Made by a program: the position numbers and the translations under genes. A model generated the notes under the pieces. The model was not told where the DNA came from and did no database searches. It saw nothing but the letters and a program-made list of their open reading frames with translations. A stretch of DNA of 64,000 bases from NCBI RefSeq assembly GCF_900167905.1, contig NZ_FUYZ01000001.1:310001-374000 (forward strand). The letters run 5' to 3'. Source of the stretch: Soonwooa buanensis (lineage in GTDB: Bacteria; Bacteroidota; Bacteroidia; Flavobacteriales; Weeksellaceae). Below are positions 63,746-64,000 of the stretch, piece by piece (the stretch's first letter is position 1; each line of letters begins with the position of its first letter).

Positions 63746-64000
63746 TTAAAATTTCACCTCCTCCAAAAATTCAATAACCTCACCATTTGGACTATAAACA
63801 AGACTATTGCGCACTTTTACTGACCTATTTTCGTTACTTAATTCTAGCTCTAAAACATCTTCACTTAAATCAAAAGCCCCATTTTCAATAGCTTTTTTTC
63901 TAGCTAAATCAGCATCTTTAACAACAAAACAAATGTGTAAAATTGCATTTTCAACATACTCATCCTCTATTTTCCTTATTCTTCCTTGCGTTGGAATAGC
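63746..64000 (-). CDS. Cassette 6: VOC family protein, C-terminal part
   Basis: The last 84 residues of a protein whose N-terminus lies beyond base 64000. Segments AILHICFVVKDADLARKKA and SLVYSPNGEVIEFLEEVKF match the glyoxalase/bleomycin-resistance (VOC) fold, with the metal-ligand Glu of EVIEFLE and a His in LHICF. Glyoxalase, dioxygenase or fosfomycin-type functions cannot be told apart. It converges on the HxlR gene. Confidence 0.8.
   Translation of the reverse strand, partial: AIPTQGRIRKIEDEYVENAILHICFVVKDADLARKKAIENGAFDLSEDVLELELSNENRSVKVRNSLVYSPNGEVIEFLEEVKF

Larger units (their letters stand above)
56825..64000. mobile_element. Integron-like gene cassette array (integrase not in window)
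   Basis: Six cassettes are bounded by a core G/TTA: 56825-57600, 57601-58380, 58381-60684, 60685-61857, 61858-63403 and 63404 onward. Each complete cassette carries one or two genes followed, within a few bases of the last stop or start, by a 192-194 bp attC-like site. Start and end of each cassette are complementary over ten bases (GTTA-N6 with N6-TAAC), and the N6 differs between all six. Most genes point away from the Pc-like promoter; the methyltransferase and VOC genes point back. No tyrosine recombinase is visible, so this is a site cluster without integrase or the integrase lies beyond base 64000 or elsewhere. Confidence 0.85.

Overview
The window looks like chromosomal DNA of a Bacteroidota bacterium in the Flavobacteriia, most like the Chryseobacterium/Epilithonimonas/Kaistella group (Weeksellaceae). 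The signs are low G+C, -7 boxes of the TAnnTTTG type, two proteins with type IX secretion sorting domains, a SusC/SusD pair, CTnDOT-type tra genes, and a housekeeping gene set of flavobacterial type. The exact genus is inference.

Bases 1-36740 are ordinary core genome: an M24 peptidase fragment, YjdI, a TIGR01777 epimerase, CvfB, a TonB receptor, uvrA, OsmC, a fused UMP synthase, clpP-dnaG, tsaE, alanine dehydrogenase, tyrA, sdaA, fabH, corA, outer-membrane proteins, ribonuclease Z, XTP diphosphatase, a CPBP protease, a metal-chelate binding lipoprotein and tRNA-Arg(ACG). The standout here is a short leader ORF with three consecutive Tyr codons, followed by competing antiterminator and terminator hairpins in front of tyrA: a candidate tyrosine attenuator.

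Bases 36740 to about 56300 are a decayed integrative/conjugative element next to tRNA-Arg. A large serine recombinase reads back into the tRNA gene. Behind it are phosphoribosyltransferase and dprA-like genes broken only by in-frame TAA codons, then ssb, DUF932 and RadC-type genes, then a tra block in canonical order (G-I-J-K-L-M-N-O-Q on the minus strand). traG lacks its N-terminus, because a more G+C-rich SusC/SusD/beta-propeller locus joins it at about 50350 and is itself cut off at the same point.

Bases 56824-64000 hold the most unusual system: an integron-like cassette array with no integrase in view. Five near-identical sites of 192-194 bp separate six cassettes. Each of the five complete cassettes begins GTTA-N6-ATT and ends AAC-N6-TAAC, where the end N6 is the reverse complement of that cassette's own start N6. 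This is what integrase-type recombination at an attC core predicts, with a longer core than the usual seven bases. Positions where the folded top strand has A-C mismatches become G-T wobbles on the bottom strand, as expected for attC sites folded on the bottom strand. A TTG-N19-TATATTTG promoter ends 3 bp before the first cassette, like an integron Pc promoter at attI. The cargo is a two-TM zinc-ribbon-like protein, an HNH nuclease, a complete type II restriction-modification pair, an alpha/beta-hydrolase lipoprotein, a DUF389 membrane protein, and an HxlR regulator with a VOC-family gene.
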